NCBI RefSeq assembly: GCF_029963765.1
Contig: NZ_JALBYU010000022.1
Span: 1-64,000, forward strand
DNA from: Pseudomonas sp. UYIF39
Lineage (GTDB): Bacteria > Pseudomonadota > Gammaproteobacteria > Pseudomonadales > Pseudomonadaceae
DNA: 64,000 nt
Direction of reading: 5' to 3'
Part shown: piece after piece, positions 31,787 to 41,072 of the stretch
Numbering within the stretch: position 1 is the stretch's first letter
Layout: each line of letters opens with the position of its first letter
The notes under the pieces: model-generated
The model's input: only the letters and a program-made list of their open reading frames with translations
Database searches by the model: none
What the model was told of the DNA's origin: nothing
Position numbers and translations under genes: made by a program

Positions 31787-32602
31787 TTAGGGCATTGGCA
31801 CCACAGTGTAGAAAACACCGTTGGCTCCGTAGGCAGGCCGTACCCAAGAATTTCCGCACTGGTAAAAAGTAGCGCCTGAAACGGTCTTCAGCCCACATCC
31901 AGAGGGAAGACTGACAAAGGTCGTGCCCATGGGCATGGTCGACGGTGCGGAGGCCGACATTCCCGCGCTATAGCCCGCCCCGTAGGCGTTGTTGTTTGCA
32001 TTTTGATTGGCCGTTGTGGCGATGGCGGCGCCAGCCACCACCCCTGCCGCTGCCGCGGCGGCGGGATTCACGCCCTCGTTATAACCGCAGTTGTAGCAGC
32101 CGCTGCTGGCATAGACAGCGGTCGGCGGGTGATAGTAGCTGGTGCCATAGGTCGCCGGATGGTAGGCCGTCGTACCATATCCGTTCGCATGGTAGCCGCT
32201 GGCAGTGGCACCATTTTCACCCTGGGCATGCCACGTGCCCTCACCGCCGGAAGCCGTACCTCCTTCGGCTCCGGTGCCATGCCACGAACCCTCGCCCCCG
32301 GAGGCGGTGCCACCATTTTCGTCTTTGCCGCTCCAACTACCGCCACCACCCGAGGCCGATCCGCCGCGATAGCCTGATCCGCTCCAGCTGCCACTACCGC
32401 CGGACGCCGATCCGCCTCGATTGCTTTCTCCGCTCCAACTGCCACCGCCGCCCGAAGCCGACCCGTATTCACCGGAGTGACTCCAGGAGCCACCGCCACC
32501 GGAAGAGCGCCCGAAGCTGGAAGCGTGCGACCAGGCCGCCGCTTGATTACAGGTGAGCGCCGCGACTAACAGGCCGGTGAATTTCAAGGTAGATCTGTTC
32601 AT
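31787..32602 (-). CDS. Secreted Gly/Ser-rich repeat protein (partner of DUF2092 protein)
   Basis: A protein of 271 residues with a signal peptide (1-23). Residues 48-132 are five 17-residue repeats of the form SASGGGGSWSG followed by six variable residues, preceded by a degenerate copy. A Tyr/His-rich linker with two cysteines (SGCYNCGYNEG), an Ala-rich hydrophobic segment (about 178-196) and a C-terminal domain with LPSGCGLKTVSG, YQCGNSWVRPAYG and the end YTVVPMP follow. The C-terminal plan equals that of the protein at 3629-4294 although the repeats are unrelated. It lies 16 bp after the DUF2092 gene with AGGAG before the ATG. Likely exported; function unknown. Confidence 0.78.
   Translation of the reverse strand: MNRSTLKFTGLLVAALTCNQAAAWSHASSFGRSSGGGGSWSHSGEYGSASGGGGSWSGESNRGGSASGGSGSWSGSGYRGGSASGGGGSWSGKDENGGTASGGEGSWHGTGAEGGTASGGEGTWHAQGENGATASGYHANGYGTTAYHPATYGTSYYHPPTAVYASSGCYNCGYNEGVNPAAAAAAGVVAGAAIATTANQNANNNAYGAGYSAGMSASAPSTMPMGTTFVSLPSGCGLKTVSGATFYQCGNSWVRPAYGANGVFYTVVPMP
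32207..32461. repeat. 51-bp in-frame tandem repeat, five copies
   Basis: Five units of 51 bp encode the 17-residue SASGGxGSW repeats (residues 48-132) of the protein at 31787-32602. They are diverged at the DNA level but keep the Ser/Thr-Ala-Ser-Gly-Gly and Ser-Trp pattern. Confidence 0.85.
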
Positions 32603-32618
32603 GGTTCAGTCTCCTCGC

Positions 32619-33437
32619 TCAAGGTTTTGCGACCGGTGCTTTAACCCCTTCCGGGGCGCGCAGGTCGGGCGGCGGAGCAAACTGAATCCGGTGTGCATTC
32701 TCAATGTGCTCTGGCTTGAAGAAGTCCGCAGACAGCGCCGAACCAAGCTTCCAGTCACTGAACGCGACCTGATGCCGGGATTGGGTAGGATCGTCACGAA
32801 ACACCGCACGCAGCATGCGCGGCAGCTTGTCTTGCGTACCGACCCAGGCTTGGACGAACACCACGTCATTGGCGTAGGCAATCACATCCGTCGTGGTATC
32901 GCCGACCACCGTGGACTGACCGATGTAAAACGCCAGGCGCATGTCCCTTTGCAGATCCTTGTAGGGATCGGCAACGATGACATCGGTAAAGGGAAAATAG
33001 ATTGCCGCTCGCTGATAGGCCGCCTCAAGGGTTGCATCGATGGTGGGAGGCGCCTCTGCCTGCGCCAACAGGTTTTCCTTCGGTTCAAAGGCATAGGCTT
33101 GCTTGCCGTCGTAGTAAAACTCGGTCGCAGGGCCATCGCCCGAGGTCAACACGCGCAGGCGATCGGGCCGCTGTACATTGACGAGTGCAACAGTGTTATA
33201 GGCCAAGGGTGGCCCCAGCCGGCTGGGCTTCTCGTAAGTGGTGACGGCCTTGAAACTCATGCCTTGGGCGCCTGCCAGCCTGGCGCTCATGGCCTTCAAG
33301 ACCTCCAGCGCCTTGGGCTCCAGTTGAACTGCTGGAGCATCAACGGCAGCGGGTTGGGCCGCATACAAAGGAGCTGCAAACAAGCTTATGACCCAACCGA
33401 GAGAGAACAACCGGACACGCTGTAGAAGGTGTGACAT
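32619..33437 (-). CDS. DUF2092 family exported protein, second copy
   Basis: A protein of 272 residues with a signal peptide (about 1-26, PLYAA/Q). Conserved features shared with the copy at 4296-5066 are LKAMSARLAGAQ, FYYDGKQAYAFEP (about 106-118), the AxxPFTDV segment and the terminal SDWKLGSALSADFFKPE. GGAG lies eight bases before the ATG. It is the first gene of the second two-gene unit with a repeat-rich secreted partner, and divergent from a sulfatase gene. A periplasmic lipid- or ligand-binding protein is inferred from the family. Confidence 0.8.
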   Translation of the reverse strand: MSHLLQRVRLFSLGWVISLFAAPLYAAQPAAVDAPAVQLEPKALEVLKAMSARLAGAQGMSFKAVTTYEKPSRLGPPLAYNTVALVNVQRPDRLRVLTSGDGPATEFYYDGKQAYAFEPKENLLAQAEAPPTIDATLEAAYQRAAIYFPFTDVIVADPYKDLQRDMRLAFYIGQSTVVGDTTTDVIAYANDVVFVQAWVGTQDKLPRMLRAVFRDDPTQSRHQVAFSDWKLGSALSADFFKPEHIENAHRIQFAPPPDLRAPEGVKAPVAKP

Positions 33438-33788
33438 CGCTTGCTCTCCGCAGAGACCAAGTCAGGCTCTTAAGCGTAGCTGCGGAAGTAAAACCGCAAC
33501 GGATTAATTTTCCGTGCCACGCGAACTCCCAAGCTGCAACACCCGGTTTGATGATGCTCGCCATTCAATCAGCAAGCAAAACCGACGCTATGACCGAACC
33601 GGGCATTCTTATCTGGATGAGATGTCGCCGACCAAACTGTAAGCCCCATGAAACAACAGTCCACGGGCGGGAAATCAGTCACTGGATAATTCGCAATTCG
33701 TACCTACTCTCTTTTCGGGGGATCCAAAATTTCATGAGCGGTCGGGGACTCGTCTCAGAGTACTAACGCTAGTGCACAGGAGCTCAAC
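33438..33788. promoter_or_regulatory. Divergent intergenic region, DUF2092 unit / sulfatase operon
   Basis: A 351-bp region of lower GC than its surroundings, without a convincing gene. It should carry promoters for both divergent transcripts. AGGAGCTCAAC before 33789 is the ribosome binding site of the sulfatase gene. No operator, riboswitch or REP was recognised. Confidence 0.45.
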
Positions 33789-35402
33789 ATGAACCGGAAA
33801 AAGTTATCCTCGGTGTTCGCTGTATCAGTGCTGTTGTCTGCAATAGTTCTCCCCGGCATGACCCAAGCGGCGGACAAATCACCGAATATTGTGGTGATCA
33901 TGGGCGACGATATCGGCTGGTCCAATATCGGTGTCTACAACCAGGGCATGATGGCTGGTCGAACACCCAACCTCGACCAGCTCGCTGCTGAAGGCATGCG
34001 TTTCACCGACTACTACGCCGAGGCCAGTTGTACAGCCGGGCGCGCTAATTTCATTACCGGTGAACTGCCGATCCGCACCGGCATGACCACGGTCGGCCAG
34101 GCCGGTTCTCCCATTGGTATTCCCGCCGAAGCGGTCACCATTGCCACCACACTGAAAGCCATGGGTTATTCCACCGGCCAGTTCGGCAAGAATCACTTGG
34201 GCGACCTCAACGAATTCCTGCCCACCGTCCACGGTTTCGACGAGTTCTTCGGTTACCTCTACCACCTGGACGCCATGGAAGATCCGGCGCACCCCAACTA
34301 TCCGCAGGAACTGCTCGCCACCGTGGGGCCGCGCAACATGGTTCACAGTTGGGCCGCGGCGACTGACGATACGACAGTGATGCCACGTTGGGGCAAGGTC
34401 GGCAAACAGAAGATCGAAGACGCCGGAACGCTGTATCCGGAACGGATGAAAACCATCGACGAAGAGATTCGTGACAAGGCATTTGCCTTTGTGGACAAGG
34501 CCAAGCAGGACAATAAACCGTTCTTCCTCTGGCTCAACCCCACCCGCATGCACATCGTCACGCACCTCTCCGACAAATATGAGGCCATGCGCAATTCGCA
34601 AAATGGCTGGTCAGAACAGGAAGCAGGCATGGCACAGCTCGACGATATCGTCGGCGACGTGATGGCCAAGCTGAAAAAAGACGGCATGGATGACAACACC
34701 ATCGTGATTTTCACCACCGACAACGGCGCGGAAAACTTCACCTGGCCGGATGGCGGCACCACCCCGTTTGCCATGGGCAAGGGCACAGTGATGGAAGGTG
34801 GTTTCCGGGTGCCGGCGATCATTCGCTGGCCGGGCAAAGTACCGGTCAATACGGTGGCAAACGGCATCATGTCCGGTATGGACTGGTTCCCGACCCTGGT
34901 CGCGGCAGCCGGTAATCCGAACATCACTACCGAACTGCTCAAGGGCAAACAATTGGGCGATACCACGTACAAGGTGCACCTGGACGGCTACGACCAGACG
35001 CCGATGATCACCGGCAAAGGTCCGTCGAACCGGCATGAAATCTTCTACTTTGGCGAGAGTGCGCTCGGTGCGGTACGGATCGATGACTACAAGTACCGCT
35101 TCATTGAACAACCAGGTGGCTGGATGGGCGCCAAATTGGCGGTCGATGTACCGATCCTGACCAACCTTCGTCTCGACCCGTTCGAACGTATGGGCTGGCC
35201 GGAAAACCAGTCAGCGCAAGGGTCCCAGCAGTACTTCGACTGGTTCAAGTTCCAGTTCTGGCGGTTCGTGTTCGTCCAGCAGCAGGTCGCCAAGCTGGCT
35301 GAAACCGCGATTGAATTCCCGCCGATGCAAAAAGGCGCGAGCTTCAACCTCGACTCCGTCAAAGCCAAGATCGCAGCCGCTCGGGCGGAAATGGCCAAGT
35401 AA
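33789..35402 (+). CDS. Sulfatase with C-T-A-G-R formylglycine motif
   Basis: A sulfatase of 537 residues with a signal peptide (1-27, TQA/AD). Metal ligands D40 and D41 are in VIMGDDIGWSN. The modification motif is C81-T-A-G-R85, the less common C-x-A-x-R form. FTTDNGAEN carries the second metal-site residues. The C-terminal part (MGWPENQSAQGSQQYFDWFK) resembles the arylsulfatases of proteobacteria that are transcribed with outer-membrane channels. It is followed by a FadL-like gene 69 bp on, so substrate entry and hydrolysis may be linked. Periplasmic, Ca-dependent hydrolysis of a sulfate ester is expected. Confidence 0.88.
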   Translation: MNRKKLSSVFAVSVLLSAIVLPGMTQAADKSPNIVVIMGDDIGWSNIGVYNQGMMAGRTPNLDQLAAEGMRFTDYYAEASCTAGRANFITGELPIRTGMTTVGQAGSPIGIPAEAVTIATTLKAMGYSTGQFGKNHLGDLNEFLPTVHGFDEFFGYLYHLDAMEDPAHPNYPQELLATVGPRNMVHSWAAATDDTTVMPRWGKVGKQKIEDAGTLYPERMKTIDEEIRDKAFAFVDKAKQDNKPFFLWLNPTRMHIVTHLSDKYEAMRNSQNGWSEQEAGMAQLDDIVGDVMAKLKKDGMDDNTIVIFTTDNGAENFTWPDGGTTPFAMGKGTVMEGGFRVPAIIRWPGKVPVNTVANGIMSGMDWFPTLVAAAGNPNITTELLKGKQLGDTTYKVHLDGYDQTPMITGKGPSNRHEIFYFGESALGAVRIDDYKYRFIEQPGGWMGAKLAVDVPILTNLRLDPFERMGWPENQSAQGSQQYFDWFKFQFWRFVFVQQQVAKLAETAIEFPPMQKGASFNLDSVKAKIAAARAEMAK

Positions 35403-35471
35403 GCAGTCGAGTCAACGGGTGGCCAACGCTGGCCATCCGCGTTCGGGAAGGACATTTGCTGAGGTAACCCA

Positions 35472-36740
35472 ATGCAGATAAAAACATCCGCCCTGCCCGC
35501 CTTCACCTTGCTTGCGTTGTGCTGTCAGCAAGCGTGTGCCGGCGGTCTCATGCTCTACGAAATCGGCACTGATAACGCCGGCCTGGCCAACGCCGGTGCA
35601 GCGGCCCGCGCTCAAGGTCCCTCGACCATCGCCAGTAACCCGGCGGGCATGAGTTACCTGCCAGGCACGCAAATCACCGGCGGTCTACAAGTGCTCTACG
35701 GCAACCTCAAGTTCAATCGCGACGACAACACCAACGTCCCGGGTAGCGGCAGTGGCAACGCCCTCGACCCCATTCCCGGCGGTAGTTTCTTCATCAGCCA
35801 TCAACTCGATGACCACTGGAGCGTTGGCTTCGGCCAGTATGCTGACTTCGGATTGGCGGAGAATTACGACAACGACTGGTCCGGGCGCTATTTCGCGCAG
35901 AACGCCAGCCTCGGCGGTTTATCTTTTGTACCCAGCGTGGCTTATCGCTTTAACGAGCAATGGTCGGTGGGCGTCGGCGTGAAAGCCATGTACGGCATGC
36001 TGCAATCCGACACCGCGATTGACCGCTCGCCGTTCGGCCTTACCGACCGCAGCGACGGCCAGTTCAAGTACAAAGACAAGGATTGGGGTTTTGGCGCGAA
36101 TGTGGGGGTGATCTACGCGCCGCAAGTCGGCACGCGCATTGGCCTGGCTTACACCAGCAAGGTCGATCTGCAGTTTGAGGACGGGCTAGACGTCAAAGGT
36201 AATGGCCCGGCGCTGGATCGATTGAACGGCCTGAACACCCAACTCGACATAACCGTGCCACAAACCGTCACCCTGAGCCTGTTCCAGCAACTCGACCGGC
36301 AGTGGGCCTTGCTCGCCTCGGTCAATTGGCAGGACTGGTCAGAGTTCGGCGAGGTCGGGGTCCAGGTCGACACCACAGCGGTCGATGCCCGATCGACCAC
36401 GATTGATGCCAACTACAAAGACACCTGGCAACTGGCGCTCGGCGCGCAATACCAGGCCACGCCACAATTGTTGTGGAACGTCGGAGTGGCTTACGACAGC
36501 AGCGCCGTCTCGGACAGTGATCGCACTGTAACTGTGCCAATGGCCGAATCCTGGCGCATTGCGACAGGAGCCACCTATGCTCTGAATAAGGACACCGACG
36601 TCAACGTCAGTTGGGCGTTGGTCTGGCTCGGTGATATGCCGGTCGACCAGACCAAATCAACGTCCGGCAATCGAATTTCAGGTCAATTCGACAATGCCTG
36701 GATTCAAGCCGTGACCGGAAACATGACCTGGCGATTCTGA
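35472..36740 (+). CDS. FadL/OmpP1/TodX family outer-membrane channel
   Basis: A protein of 422 residues with a signal peptide (about 1-23). It has the family's N-terminal hatch features, ANAGAAARAQGPSTIASNPA-GMSYLPG, and a beta-barrel body with alternating aromatics, ending in NMTWRF with the C-terminal phenylalanine recognised by the outer-membrane assembly machinery. FadL-type channels admit hydrophobic substrates such as long-chain fatty acids or aromatics. It lies between the sulfatase and a DUF3313 lipoprotein on the same strand, which suggests uptake of a hydrophobic sulfate ester or its product. Confidence 0.9.
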   Translation: MQIKTSALPAFTLLALCCQQACAGGLMLYEIGTDNAGLANAGAAARAQGPSTIASNPAGMSYLPGTQITGGLQVLYGNLKFNRDDNTNVPGSGSGNALDPIPGGSFFISHQLDDHWSVGFGQYADFGLAENYDNDWSGRYFAQNASLGGLSFVPSVAYRFNEQWSVGVGVKAMYGMLQSDTAIDRSPFGLTDRSDGQFKYKDKDWGFGANVGVIYAPQVGTRIGLAYTSKVDLQFEDGLDVKGNGPALDRLNGLNTQLDITVPQTVTLSLFQQLDRQWALLASVNWQDWSEFGEVGVQVDTTAVDARSTTIDANYKDTWQLALGAQYQATPQLLWNVGVAYDSSAVSDSDRTVTVPMAESWRIATGATYALNKDTDVNVSWALVWLGDMPVDQTKSTSGNRISGQFDNAWIQAVTGNMTWRF

Positions 36741-36788
36741 TGCCCTGATACCGAAAAAAACGACTTAATCCATGGAGCACACACCACT

Positions 36789-37478
36789 ATGAATCTGTCC
36801 CGCAAATTGTTCGTTGGCGCTGCAATGGCCGGCCTGCTGCTCGGCGGTTGCACTTCGAAAGTGACGGAGAAAGAGCAATATTCCGGCTTCCTGTCCAGCT
36901 ATAACAACCTGCAAGAAGTGAGCACCCCCAGCGGCGGAACAGCGATGCGCTGGGTGAGCCCGTCGTGGAATCCGAATGCGTATGACACGGTGGTTTTCAA
37001 CAAACTGGAGCTCTACCCGGCGCCCAAGCCCAATGAGCAGGTTAACCAGCAGACGCTCAGCGACATTCAGAACTACATGACCAGCAAAGCCAAAAGTACG
37101 CTGGGGCAGAAATACCGCGTGGTCTCCAGCGCTGGCTCGGCCCCCAAAGGCTCAAAAACCCTGATCATGCGCGCAGCAATCACCGGCGTGAGTGCCTCCA
37201 ACGAAGGCATGAAGTGGTATGAAGTGGTACCGATCGCGGCAGTGGTCGGGGCAACACAGGCAGCAACCGGTCACCGGGACCAGGACACTAACCTGTTCAT
37301 CGAAGCCGAGTTCATCGACGCGAAAACCAATCAGACAGTGGCCAAAGTGGTGCGCAAAGTCTTCGGCACCCAGCTTTCGAACGAGAGCCAGAAGGTTACC
37401 GCCAAGGATTTCAAAGCGGCGATCGATAAACTGACCACCGATATGCAGGCGTTCATCAGCAAGCCCCAGGGCTACTGA
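36789..37478 (+). CDS. DUF3313 family lipoprotein, second copy
   Basis: A protein of 229 residues, lipobox LLLGGC near residue 21. It matches the copy at 29835-30509 along nearly its whole length (QYSGFL, MRWVSPSWNPNAYDTVVFNK, KYRVV, EGMKWYEVVPIAAVVGAT, TGHRDQDTNLFIEAEFIDA), clearly a paralogue. It follows the sulfatase and FadL genes and is probably in their transcript. The stop directly abuts the stop of convergent ligD. Confidence 0.83.
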   Translation: MNLSRKLFVGAAMAGLLLGGCTSKVTEKEQYSGFLSSYNNLQEVSTPSGGTAMRWVSPSWNPNAYDTVVFNKLELYPAPKPNEQVNQQTLSDIQNYMTSKAKSTLGQKYRVVSSAGSAPKGSKTLIMRAAITGVSASNEGMKWYEVVPIAAVVGATQAATGHRDQDTNLFIEAEFIDAKTNQTVAKVVRKVFGTQLSNESQKVTAKDFKAAIDKLTTDMQAFISKPQGY

Positions 37479-40070
37479 TTATTTCTTCATACCAACCCGC
37501 CGACGCATGTCGGCGGTGATGGTTTGACGGGTTTTCTCAAGATCCGCCCAAGGCTCATCCCCGACCTCGGCCAGGCGTCCTTGCACAGTGTGCACGTTCC
37601 ACTGATTGCCACCCTTGAGCTCTGCAACCTCTTCACGAAAGATCGGCACCGACACTGGCAGCCCCTCACGAGTGCGCACGGCGTAGGCGCAGATGGTCGT
37701 GGCGCCAAGGCCGTTGCGCAGGTAATCGATGAAGATCCGCCCGACGCGGTTCTTCGGGCCCGACACGGCGGAAAAACGCTCCGGCAACAACTTGGCCATG
37801 TGGCTGACAATCGCGTGGCTGAAGTCTTTCACCTCATCCCAACCCAGCTTGCGAGTCAATGGCACCACCAGGTGAATCCCTTTGCCACCGCTGGTCTTGA
37901 GGAACGCCTTGAGCCCCAGCTCATCGAGTACCGAGAGGGTTAGCTGGGTGGCTTCGACCATGCTTTTCCAGGGCAGCGCCGGGTCCGGGTCGAGGTCGAG
38001 GACGAAGCGGTCGGGTTTGTCGAGGTTGTCCGAGGTGGCGTTCCAGGTGTGCAGCTCAACGGTACTCATCTGCACGGCGCCAATCAGGGCTTCGGCGTTG
38101 TTGATGATCATCACCGGTTGGCCGGTGAGTGCCTTGTCCAGGGTGGTGATCCCCGGAATGGCCAGGCGCTCGGCGTTCTTCTGGAAAAACAGTTCGCCGG
38201 CAATGCCGTCCGGAGCGCGAACCAGCGCCACGGGCCGGTTCTTGAGTTCGGGCAAAATCCATTCGGCGACGCTGGCGTAATACTCCGCCAGTTGCACCTT
38301 GGTGGTTCCGCTGCTGGCGTCGATCACCCGATCCGGGTGAGTGATGCGGACCTTGCCCTCGCCCAGGCCGATTTGTGAGGGCGCGGGAGCGGCTTTCTTT
38401 TTGGCAGGGGTGGAAGGTTTTTCGGTAGTGGCTTTTTTCGCGGCTGAAGTCTTCACGGCTTTCGCACGCTCCTCGGTAATGTCTTCGGCAGGTTTGTCGT
38501 CACGCAAGCCATGGAACACCGCATGACGAACTGAACCTTCCTTGGTCATTTCGGCAAAAGCGACCTCCGCCAGCAGCGTAGGCTTGAGCCAGTGCACACC
38601 CTTGGCATCAAAACCGCTCGGCGGATTGACCACCGAAATCTTTTTGCTTTGCAGCGGTTTCAGTTGCTCGTAGATGCGCTTGAGCGTCGTCTCGTTGAAC
38701 CCGGTGCCGACTTTGCCCGCGTAACGCAACTCACCGCTGTCGCGGTCATGCAACCCCAGCAACAGCGCGCCGAAGGCATTGCGCGAGCCTTTTGGGTCGG
38801 TGAAACCGACGACCACAAATTCCTGCCGATGCTTGCACTTGAGCTTGATCCAGTCGCTGCTCCGTCGAGAAACGTAAGGTGAACCCAGACGCTTGCCGAT
38901 CAGCCCTTCCATCTGCATTTGGCAGGCGCTGTTGAGCAAGGCGTCCGGTTCTTCGCTAAAGGCATCGGAGAAGCGCAGCAGCGGGTCTTTGTTGGGGTTT
39001 AGCACGGTCGACAGCGCAACCCTTCGCTCCTCGACAGGCACCTCGCGCAGGTCCACGCCGTTGAGGTAAGGCATGTCGAACAGGTAGTAGACGATGTTGC
39101 CGCTGCGGCCCGAGTCGAAGGCGTTTTGCAAGGCCTGAAAGTCCGGCACACCCTGCTCGTCGGCGACCACCATTTCCCCGTCGAGCCAGGCGGATTCGAG
39201 ACCCAGTGCCGCCAACGCCTCGGCTTGTCTGGGCAGTTTGTGGGTCCAGTCGTGGCCGTTGCGGGTGAACAGTTTGACTTCGTCGTGGTCGATGCGCGCC
39301 AAGATCCGATAGCCATCGAACTTGATCTCATAGCTCCACTCGCCGCCCGGGGCTTTTTCGACCAGCGTCGCCAGTTCCGGTTTGAGCAGCTCCGGCAAAT
39401 TGGCTTTGCGGGCGCCCGCCAATGGCGCCGACTTTTCCTTGCGCGCCGGGGCGGCGGGTTTTTTGACGGGTTTGGGTTTGGCAGCCGTCTTCGGCTTTTT
39501 GGCAACGATGGTCCGGTCACTTAGCACGCTGTCGGGCTCGGCGGCGACCACGTCGTAATCGCTTTCGGGTTTGGCCGCGCCGTCCTGATGCTTGATCAGA
39601 AACCATTGCTCCTGCTTGCCCGGCATGTGCGTGCGCACCAGATTCCACAGGCCGCCGAGCTTCTCGCCTTTCAGCTCGAATTTGAGCTTGCCCTTGGCAT
39701 AGGCCTTGGCCGGATCGTCCTGAGGAATCCACACCCCCCGGTCCCAGACGATTACGTCGCCGGCACCGTAATGCCCTTCGGGAATGCTGCCCTCGAAGGT
39801 GGCGTAATCAATCGGATGGTCTTCTACGTGCACCGCCAGGCGCTTGATCTTGGGGTCCAGTGAAGGACCTTTGGGCACTGCCCAGCTTTTCAGCGCGCCA
39901 TCGAGCTCCAGGCGAAAGTCGTAATGCAGGCGCGAGGCGTCGTGCTTCTGGATGCAGAACTGCAAGGCATGGTCTTTCGCGGTTTTTTTGCCCGAACGTT
40001 TACCGGCGGCCGGTTCAGAGGTTGCCGAGAAATCGCGCATGCGATTGTAATCGTCCAGGCTCCTGGTCAT
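37479..40070 (-). CDS. ligD: DNA ligase D (non-homologous end joining)
   Basis: A protein of 863 residues with three domains in the Pseudomonas order. The N-terminal 3'-phosphoesterase (about 30-170) has H43, H49 and D51 in KHDASRLHYDFRLELDG. An Ala/Lys/Pro linker (about 190-220) leads to the ATP-dependent ligase with adenylated lysine K250 in EIKFDGYRI. A second Lys/Ala linker (about 540-570) leads to the C-terminal primase/polymerase with FVLDLDPDPALPWKS and TSGGKGIHLVVPL. LigD repairs double-strand breaks together with Ku; no ku gene is in this window. Its ATG overlaps the stop of the upstream methyltransferase gene (ATGA), so the two are coupled. Confidence 0.95.
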   Translation of the reverse strand: MTRSLDDYNRMRDFSATSEPAAGKRSGKKTAKDHALQFCIQKHDASRLHYDFRLELDGALKSWAVPKGPSLDPKIKRLAVHVEDHPIDYATFEGSIPEGHYGAGDVIVWDRGVWIPQDDPAKAYAKGKLKFELKGEKLGGLWNLVRTHMPGKQEQWFLIKHQDGAAKPESDYDVVAAEPDSVLSDRTIVAKKPKTAAKPKPVKKPAAPARKEKSAPLAGARKANLPELLKPELATLVEKAPGGEWSYEIKFDGYRILARIDHDEVKLFTRNGHDWTHKLPRQAEALAALGLESAWLDGEMVVADEQGVPDFQALQNAFDSGRSGNIVYYLFDMPYLNGVDLREVPVEERRVALSTVLNPNKDPLLRFSDAFSEEPDALLNSACQMQMEGLIGKRLGSPYVSRRSSDWIKLKCKHRQEFVVVGFTDPKGSRNAFGALLLGLHDRDSGELRYAGKVGTGFNETTLKRIYEQLKPLQSKKISVVNPPSGFDAKGVHWLKPTLLAEVAFAEMTKEGSVRHAVFHGLRDDKPAEDITEERAKAVKTSAAKKATTEKPSTPAKKKAAPAPSQIGLGEGKVRITHPDRVIDASSGTTKVQLAEYYASVAEWILPELKNRPVALVRAPDGIAGELFFQKNAERLAIPGITTLDKALTGQPVMIINNAEALIGAVQMSTVELHTWNATSDNLDKPDRFVLDLDPDPALPWKSMVEATQLTLSVLDELGLKAFLKTSGGKGIHLVVPLTRKLGWDEVKDFSHAIVSHMAKLLPERFSAVSGPKNRVGRIFIDYLRNGLGATTICAYAVRTREGLPVSVPIFREEVAELKGGNQWNVHTVQGRLAEVGDEPWADLEKTRQTITADMRRRVGMKK

Positions 40071-41062
40071 GGCGCACCGGTTGATGAGGTCACGGTGCCC
40101 CCGATGCCCGGGCCGATACGCGTGACAATCAGGGCGACGACGGCAATTCGTTCCACTCGCTGATAGTCAGGGGTCAACAGTTCTTCACCGAACACATCGG
40201 GGTCGAGTTCGCGGTAAGTCCAGCCGAACATCGGCGATTCCAGAAGCGGCGTCACCGCATCCAGAAACGGGTCGAGGCCATCGATCATCGCCACGCCCGT
40301 GTACAGCACCAGGGACCCACCGGGGGCCAAGCGATACAGGGCTTGCTCGACAATGCGCAACGACAATTGCGCGCCCAGCGCCCCGCCGCCATGCCGGTAA
40401 GCACGCTCGGCCGGGTCGGCCATGTAGGGCGGATTGGCGACGATCAAGTCGAAGTGGCCGTCGACGTCCTTCAGCACATCGCTGGCCTCGATGCTGACGT
40501 TAGCCACTTCGGCGAGCGCGGTATTGACTGCCGTCATGCGTAACGCCAACGGGTTGATGTCCACGGCCAGCACCTCGGCTTCACGGCGCGCGCGGGCAAT
40601 CACAATCGCCCCGACACCGGCGCCGCAACCAATGTCCACGGCGCGCCTGATCGGCGCGAAGCTCTGTTGCAGATGGGCATGAATCAGTCGTGCAAAGCGA
40701 TAAGTGTCGGGGCCGAAGAACACCGCGTCAGCGGCATCAGTGGGGTAACCCGAATGCACGAACAACAGGTCATCAAGGCTTGACCAGCGCACATGACTTT
40801 TCAGTCGACCATTGCATTCTTCGAGGACGCCTGCCTGTTGCAACTGCCGCTGCTCATCCACCGACAACAGACCGGGCTCAAACGGCCGCGACCAGCCGAA
40901 GACTTCGCGCAGGGTCCGGGCGCTTTGCCCAAAGGAGCGATCATTGACCCGCTGATGGGTCAGCGGCGTTGGCGTGATGAAACGGTAACCGTCAGCCTGC
41001 AAGCGGCGCCCCAGTTGCAGTAAGGCCAGATCGGCGGCGCTAAGGTGTTCTTCCTGATTCAT
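40067..41062 (-). CDS. Class I SAM-dependent methyltransferase (HemK/RlmG-like)
   Basis: A protein of 331 residues. An N-terminal domain of about 130 residues precedes a Rossmann methyltransferase with the SAM motif VDIGCGAGVGAIVIARA (about 142-158), acidic residue in AVDINPLAL, and the catalytic NPPYMA motif (about 209-214) typical of N-methyltransferases that act on glutamine, adenine or guanine. It overlaps ligD by four bases and so is part of the same transcript. Whether it modifies RNA, protein or a small molecule cannot be told. Confidence 0.85.
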   Translation of the reverse strand: MNQEEHLSAADLALLQLGRRLQADGYRFITPTPLTHQRVNDRSFGQSARTLREVFGWSRPFEPGLLSVDEQRQLQQAGVLEECNGRLKSHVRWSSLDDLLFVHSGYPTDAADAVFFGPDTYRFARLIHAHLQQSFAPIRRAVDIGCGAGVGAIVIARARREAEVLAVDINPLALRMTAVNTALAEVANVSIEASDVLKDVDGHFDLIVANPPYMADPAERAYRHGGGALGAQLSLRIVEQALYRLAPGGSLVLYTGVAMIDGLDPFLDAVTPLLESPMFGWTYRELDPDVFGEELLTPDYQRVERIAVVALIVTRIGPGIGGTVTSSTGAP

Positions 41063-41072
41063 GAAGGGCTCC

